A stretch of 9,039 nt of DNA from CAZPMT01 sp964587655 (GTDB lineage Bacteria > Hydrogenedentota > Hydrogenedentia > Hydrogenedentales > SLHB01), in contig CAZPMT010000176.1 of NCBI GenBank assembly GCA_964587655.1, positions 1 through 9,039 on the forward strand, in the 5' to 3' direction. The notes under the pieces were generated by a model. The model made no database searches. It was not told where the DNA came from and worked only from the letters and a program-made list of their open reading frames with translations. The position numbers and the translations under genes are program-made. Each line of letters opens with the position of its first letter. The stretch's first letter is position 1. Of the stretch, positions 5,308-9,039 are shown one piece after another.

Positions 5308-8103
5308 CTAGAGAGAATCGGCGGAAGCAACCGGAATCGTGGCCACGACGCCTTTGGGAGGTCTCAACAGAAGAATCTCCACGGCAGCGATCGTTACCAG
5401 CGTGAGGCCGGACACGACTATGCCCGCAAAAACCAGGAACGGCCTGAAGACGAAACTCACGTGGTGTGAGCCAGGCGGAACCATGACGCCTTTGAATGCG
5501 CCATCGACCTTGTGTATTTCCGTTGGCATGCCGTCCACGTAGGCGCGCCACCCCGGGAAGAAGGCGTCCACACACACCAGCATTCGATCCGCGGGCAGAT
5601 CGCGCAGATCCACCTCCATGGTGTTCGCGGTCCGGGATGCAACAGAGATCAGACGGTCCTCATCGTTCAGGTCGCTTGCAATCAGCGTTTCCTGGAAGCT
5701 GAACTGGCCCTCCTGTTTCTTGAAATCCGGCAGGAACGAGATCTGGATCTCCTGAAAGTCCGGCAGCGGGATCTCGAATGCCTCTGGGGTGTTGTCCCCG
5801 GCCTTGAGCCTTACTACCTTCCCGAATTCCTCTCGTTTTGTCTTAAGATCCTGCAAGAGAGGTATTATCTCCATCTTGCAAGTGCTGCTAACCTTGAGGA
5901 AAAGCGAACTGTGCAACGGAGGCAGGGTAATCGGCTTCAAGACGCACGCGTTGGTGGCGTCCGTGAAGTTCTCGGACTTGAAAACCTGCGGCGGAGAGCC
6001 GCGCGGCATAATCCACTGCGTGGAGAAATCCTTTGAAACACCGGTCCGCGCCAGCAAGGCACGATCCACCCGCTGCAACGGCAGGTCGCCTGGATTCTCA
6101 ATGAACACGGTGGTGGTTGCGGGAAAGGTCGTGTCTCTGTCGGGCAGGGGGCCTTGAACGTACTGCCGCGCGAGCCAGAACTGCCGCTTTAGAAAAAGAT
6201 TGCCCCGCACGCTCAATTCCGTGGCCTGCCAGCCCTGGATCAACCGGGGGATGTCTTGCTTCCTTGTGATGCACAGGATATCGCGGACTTCACGGATCTG
6301 CAGCGGGTCATAGCCATTCATCCCTGGCTCGAGCTCATACATTGGCACATTCGGCTCGAGATAGGTGCCGCGCCGGTTGTCCGGCCAAAATGTCTTCGGC
6401 TGCCTCATGGCGTCCAGGGACCCCTTGTACTGCTGGGCCTCATCAATTGAAGGTATTAGCTCCCTGTTCCACGCCAGCGTCTCTCCGAACAACAATGCGG
6501 CAAGCACAATGCCCCATAACGGAAACCTCGGTATCCAACCTGCTACCGCGGCAACAAGGCACGCGATGATCGGCAAGACGACCGCGAGATTCCCTACCGC
6601 CAGGATCGGTTCCGGCCGCTGGGCAAGCGCGACGATCAAGACTATCGCCGCACCCAATACCAGCACGGCCCCGGAACGTGCAGTTCTCCAGCGCCACGAA
6701 GCCAAAGGCGCCAGCACGGCGTCCGTTCCCGCGCCCGCCAGAAGAGCCAGCGGCAAGCACGTGATGATCATCGCCCGGCCGGGGTTGCTCAGCACGAATG
6801 GGGCCAAACGCGCTACCAGTCGTCCGAACAGAAGCGGCTGCGGAATGCTGCAATCCAAGAGAATAAGGAACAAGGCCGCGAACATCACCGTGTCCCGGCG
6901 CGGCCGGCAGACCACGGCCGCCAAAGCGAGCATCAGCACAATGGCGCCCGCGGCGCGCGGCCCTTCGTAATGGCCGTGTCCCTGATAGACCGCCAGAGTT
7001 TTCACGAGGTGCCAGAATCCCGATATCTGGACCAGTTCCTCTTTCATGGCCTCGTCCTTCGAGCCTCGCCCTGTGTATGAACTGAACTGGGCCCCAGGAA
7101 ACAACAAGGGTGCCGCCACCAAGATGCCGGTCGCGAACAGCAGACACAGGACTACTGCGTCACGCGTCATGATCCCCCCGGCGAGTCTCGCGATGGATCT
7201 CACGCGGCTAGGTCGCTTCGGCACGGCCGGTTTCTTGTTCTTCACCCGCTTCTTCTTGTTGGCTTCGGGAACGTCTATCTCGCGCACTGGCTCAAAACTG
7301 GGAATGGATTCGACCCCGGCGAGCGGATAGAGAATCCTGAAGAGCAGGGCATATGCCGCGGCGGTCAGGCCGGCAATCATCATCAGATGCGGTATGCCTC
7401 CGAGGATCGCCATACCCCAGACAACACCTGCCGCTAGAGCAAGGCAGACCTTGTTCCGCAGGGCTGAAGTGATCATCGCCTGCCTCAGCAGGAGAAGCAA
7501 CAATGGGAGCCATGCCACGGTATTAAGAAAAACCCAGTGTCCGACGGCCCGCGACACGAGCGCGGCGCTGAACGTGAAGGCGAAGGCCGACACGAGAGAC
7601 GCGCCGAAACTCAATCCGTGGCGCCTCGCAAGCAGCAGCATCGACACGCCCGCGAACAGCAAGTGAAAGAAGATCATGAGCGCAATGCCCACGTGAGTTT
7701 TCATGGGCGTCGGGTTGAAGCTGAGCAGGCTTCGGACCAGATTCGGCGGGTAGAAGACCCACGTCTGCGGGTTAGCCGCGTGTGGTTGACCGCAGTGATA
7801 CAGCGGGTTCCACAGCGGGAGCTCCCCATGATGAATCCGGTGGTCAAGGAAATGCAGCACGGGGCCGCAGAACGACCAGCAGTCGCCTGCTCCGAGCAAC
7901 CGCCGGTGATCGGGATCGGAAATGTTCCACCAGTACGTGAGGACGATCCCCATCACGATGAGGACAGCACCCGCCGCAACAAGCGCCCAACGGCGCGCAC
8001 GTGACGGAGTCCCCGACCCGTCGCAAGGAAGCGGCGGCGGCGCCGTATCCTCCGGACCCGGCGCTGCCTGTGCGACACGGCTCAGTTCAGGCGATTTCTT
8101 CAT
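5308..8103 (-). CDS. YfhO-like polytopic membrane protein
   Basis: A 931-residue integral membrane protein resembling the YfhO family, large GT-C-like proteins linked in other bacteria to glycosylation of cell-surface polymers. A Pro-rich cytoplasmic tail (about 1-38) precedes the first membrane helix (39-57). The first external loop has the family-type pattern DCWSFCGP then GELPLWNP and GQPHAANP (74-112). About 12 more helices follow to residue 546, then a soluble region of about 340 residues ending in DAFFPGWRAYVDG (846-858) and VPPGSHHVSFVFRP (875-888), typical of YfhO C-termini, and one last helix (886-912). A Lys/Arg-rich linker (283-303) interrupts the helices and is probably cytoplasmic. 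The start ATG at 8103 is preceded by an in-frame stop 12 bases upstream, but its GGAG directly abuts the ATG, a poor spacing. Donor, acceptor and exact reaction cannot be assigned. No other polysaccharide gene is adjacent. Confidence 0.88.
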   Translation of the reverse strand: MKKSPELSRVAQAAPGPEDTAPPPLPCDGSGTPSRARRWALVAAGAVLIVMGIVLTYWWNISDPDHRRLLGAGDCWSFCGPVLHFLDHRIHHGELPLWNPLYHCGQPHAANPQTWVFYPPNLVRSLLSFNPTPMKTHVGIALMIFFHLLFAGVSMLLLARRHGLSFGASLVSAFAFTFSAALVSRAVGHWVFLNTVAWLPLLLLLLRQAMITSALRNKVCLALAAGVVWGMAILGGIPHLMMIAGLTAAAYALLFRILYPLAGVESIPSFEPVREIDVPEANKKKRVKNKKPAVPKRPSRVRSIARLAGGIMTRDAVVLCLLFATGILVAAPLLFPGAQFSSYTGRGSKDEAMKEELVQISGFWHLVKTLAVYQGHGHYEGPRAAGAIVLMLALAAVVCRPRRDTVMFAALFLILLDCSIPQPLLFGRLVARLAPFVLSNPGRAMIITCLPLALLAGAGTDAVLAPLASWRWRTARSGAVLVLGAAIVLIVALAQRPEPILAVGNLAVVLPIIACLVAAVAGWIPRFPLWGIVLAALLFGETLAWNRELIPSIDEAQQYKGSLDAMRQPKTFWPDNRRGTYLEPNVPMYELEPGMNGYDPLQIREVRDILCITRKQDIPRLIQGWQATELSVRGNLFLKRQFWLARQYVQGPLPDRDTTFPATTTVFIENPGDLPLQRVDRALLARTGVSKDFSTQWIMPRGSPPQVFKSENFTDATNACVLKPITLPPLHSSLFLKVSSTCKMEIIPLLQDLKTKREEFGKVVRLKAGDNTPEAFEIPLPDFQEIQISFLPDFKKQEGQFSFQETLIASDLNDEDRLISVASRTANTMEVDLRDLPADRMLVCVDAFFPGWRAYVDGMPTEIHKVDGAFKGVMVPPGSHHVSFVFRPFLVFAGIVVSGLTLVTIAAVEILLLRPPKGVVATIPVASADSL

Positions 8104-8218
8104 CTCCGTCGATCAGGGCGCCTATGGAATCCACGATGGCTGTTGTCGGAATCGCCATGATACAGTGGTCAATCGCATCGGTCAAACCTATTGCTAATCT
8201 CCTTGCCCGTTGCTCCAT
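8087..8218 (-). CDS. possible 43-residue small ORF overlapping the yfhO-like start
   Basis: On the minus strand an ATG (8218-8216) opens 43 codons ending at TGA (8089-8087), overlapping the yfhO-like gene by 17 bases in another frame. The peptide begins MEQRARRLAIGLTDAIDHC and has regularly spaced hydrophobic residues suggesting an amphipathic helix, ending in an acidic DGDEE tail. If translated, it could couple translation to the yfhO-like gene, whose own ribosome site is badly spaced. Against it, a good promoter lies wholly within it, which would leave it out of that transcript, and its ribosome site is weak. I do not recognise the peptide. Confidence 0.22.
   Translation of the reverse strand: MEQRARRLAIGLTDAIDHCIMAIPTTAIVDSIGALIDGDEEIA
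8157..8185 (-). promoter_or_regulatory. promoter for the yfhO-like gene
   Basis: On the minus strand TTGACC (8185-8180) is followed after exactly 17 bases by TATCAT (8162-8157), 5/6 matches at both boxes. Transcription would begin near 8150, giving a leader of about 47 bases. A second TTGACC (8172-8167) lies inside the spacer, making a 13-base direct spacing of the hexamer. Confidence 0.6.
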
Positions 8219-8256
8219 AATGATCTCATACCTGCGGTGTCTTTTCGGCGGATTCC

Positions 8257-8267
8257 TGTGCTATAAG
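8257..8267 (+). promoter_or_regulatory. extended -10 promoter for the papain-fold gene
   Basis: TGC followed by TATAAG (8262-8267) forms an extended -10 element with a 5/6 match. The -35 region is poor (T-rich around 8240-8245). Predicted start near 8274 gives a leader of about 38 bases before the ATG at 8312, and would exclude the alternative in-frame GTG start at 8267. Confidence 0.45.
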
Positions 8268-8311
8268 TGTTCATCGAGTGCGTCTTGCGCGCGTTTGAAT
8301 GGGAGTCCTGC

Positions 8312-8908
8312 ATGGCGTCGCAATTCTACGACCGTTACGTCAATAACGATCTCCTTGCGTTTCTGTGCCGGCCTCAGTGTCCCGAAGGCTGCTCGATTGC
8401 TTCGCTGGCGACGGCCATCAATTATCTTTTCGGCTCGGACCACGGAATCACGACGCAGGAAGACGTTGCCCAAGCGCTGGGTTTCCGCGCCGAGGCGATC
8501 GGCATCGAAGGCGGGCCCGGCAACGAGATCGTCCTGGACTGGTTCCGGAAGTACACGGCCGAGATGGGATGGCAGGCCTCGTGCGGCATCCTGCTGGACC
8601 GAGAAGACGCTGCGGATGAGTCACGTGATGACGGGATCTTCGAGGAGTTGAAGGAAATCATTCGGGGCCGCGAGACGGTGCTCGTTTACCATCTCGAGCA
8701 TCATTACAACCTCGTATGCGGCTATCTCGAGCACGCAATGAAGCCACAGGAAGCATATGATGCCTCATCGCCGCAGCGGCGTTGGCTCATCCTCGCCGAC
8801 ACATCTTCCGAACGCGACCCTATATGGTCCATCCGCTGGGAGGCCGTGCGCGAAGACTTTCGCCGCGACCGCCGCCATTGCCTCCTTGCGTTCTCGAGAA
8901 CAGGGTAA
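8312..8908 (+). CDS. phytochelatin synthase-like papain-fold protein
   Basis: A 198-residue soluble protein. Three blocks match the catalytic pattern of phytochelatin synthases and related papain-fold Cys peptidases: PEGCSIASLATAIN (24-37) with C27, HHYNLVCGY (130-138) with H131, and WLILADTSSERDPIW (158-172) with D163. In phytochelatin synthase the His block reads GHFSPIGGY, and the His-to-GY spacing is identical here. Bacterial members of that family often only hydrolyse glutathione to gamma-Glu-Cys, but the substrate here is unknown. It is shorter than typical bacterial phytochelatin synthases and the similarity is limited to these blocks. The ATG at 8312 is preferred because GGGAG (8301-8305) lies 6 bases upstream; the GTG at 8267 would add 15 unmatched residues and overlaps the likely -10 box. 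No signal peptide is visible. It is divergent from the yfhO-like gene and nothing nearby suggests a metal-resistance operon. It could also be a C39-like peptidase of unknown role. Confidence 0.6.
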   Translation: MASQFYDRYVNNDLLAFLCRPQCPEGCSIASLATAINYLFGSDHGITTQEDVAQALGFRAEAIGIEGGPGNEIVLDWFRKYTAEMGWQASCGILLDREDAADESRDDGIFEELKEIIRGRETVLVYHLEHHYNLVCGYLEHAMKPQEAYDASSPQRRWLILADTSSERDPIWSIRWEAVREDFRRDRRHCLLAFSRTG

Positions 8909-8943
8909 CACACCGCAGCGAGACTTCTCGGTGCGGCAATGGC

Positions 8944-9005
8944 CAGAGCTTGTGAAAAAATACCAGAATGGCGGCATTCCTTCACAAGCCCTCAGAGCCT
9001 GTGAA
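8944..9005. repeat. inverted and direct repeats in the 3' edge non-coding stretch
   Basis: After the papain-fold gene, GCTTGTGAA (8948-8956) pairs with TTCACAAGC (8981-8989), a perfect 9-bp inverted repeat with a 24-base loop. A third, direct copy overlaps: CAGAGCTTGTGAA (8944-8956) recurs as CAGAGCCTGTGAA (8993-9005) with one mismatch. No T-run follows the stem, so it is not a typical terminator. The remaining bases to the window end show no supportable gene; the region may be the edge of a repeat or mobile element that continues beyond the window. Confidence 0.5.
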
Positions 9006-9039
9006 CTTTTCAGTTTCTTGCGTTGAAACGTTCATAAAA

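Noticed and set aside
8931..9026. Short frame reading VRQWPELVKKYQNG, reminiscent of N-termini of IS66-type accessory transposase proteins.
   Set aside because: It is only 31 codons before a stop, has no ribosome site, overlaps repeats, and the resemblance is limited to a few residues.
9013..9029. GTTTC-N7-GAAAC, resembling the ends of some CRISPR repeats.
   Set aside because: Only one 17-base occurrence is visible at the window edge, with no second repeat or spacer, so a CRISPR array cannot be claimed.

Overview
The window looks like chromosomal DNA of an uncultured, GC-rich, probably Gram-negative-type bacterium. Hand counts of sampled 60-base lines give about 62-70% GC in the diguanylate cyclase-like, SAM hydrolase and malate dehydrogenase genes, but only about 50-52% in the first two genes. 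The gene set (YfhO-type giant membrane protein, FHA-GGDEF protein, LDH-like malate dehydrogenase, SAM hydrolase) would fit a PVC-related or Hydrogenedentota-like lineage. That placement is a guess, because no ribosomal or marker gene is present.

Left region (1-2235): a two-gene cassette, an RloA-like AAA15/COG1106 ATPase followed by an RloB-family TOPRIM-like protein with a 4-base GTGA stop/start overlap. It is driven by a near-consensus sigma70 promoter (TTGACA, 17 bp, TATACT with an extended -10) and carries a perfect TGTGCA-N7-TGCACA inverted repeat right at the predicted transcription start. Its lower GC and the family pairing suggest a horizontally acquired, probably anti-phage, ATPase/TOPRIM module. 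The TOPRIM-like partner appears to lack the usual first acidic residue.

Middle region (2236-5307): an FHA-GGDEF protein whose GGDEF domain keeps its metal ligands and inhibitory site but has two altered substrate-site positions, followed 72 bases later on the same strand by a SAM hydroxide adenosyltransferase. Convergent to these is a malate dehydrogenase gene with its own promoter. A perfect 24-bp palindrome lies in the gap between mdh and the next gene.

Right region (5308-9039): a 931-residue YfhO-like membrane protein on the minus strand. It diverges from a small gene encoding a papain-fold protein that matches the Cys-His-Asp pattern of phytochelatin synthases. The divergent gap holds promoters in both directions and a possible 43-codon ORF overlapping the yfhO-like start. 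The last 131 bases carry inverted and direct repeats but no supportable gene.

Apart from the rlo-like pair and the possible GGDEF/SAM-hydrolase operon, the genes look like an ordinary mixture of metabolic and cell-surface functions with no obvious shared pathway.
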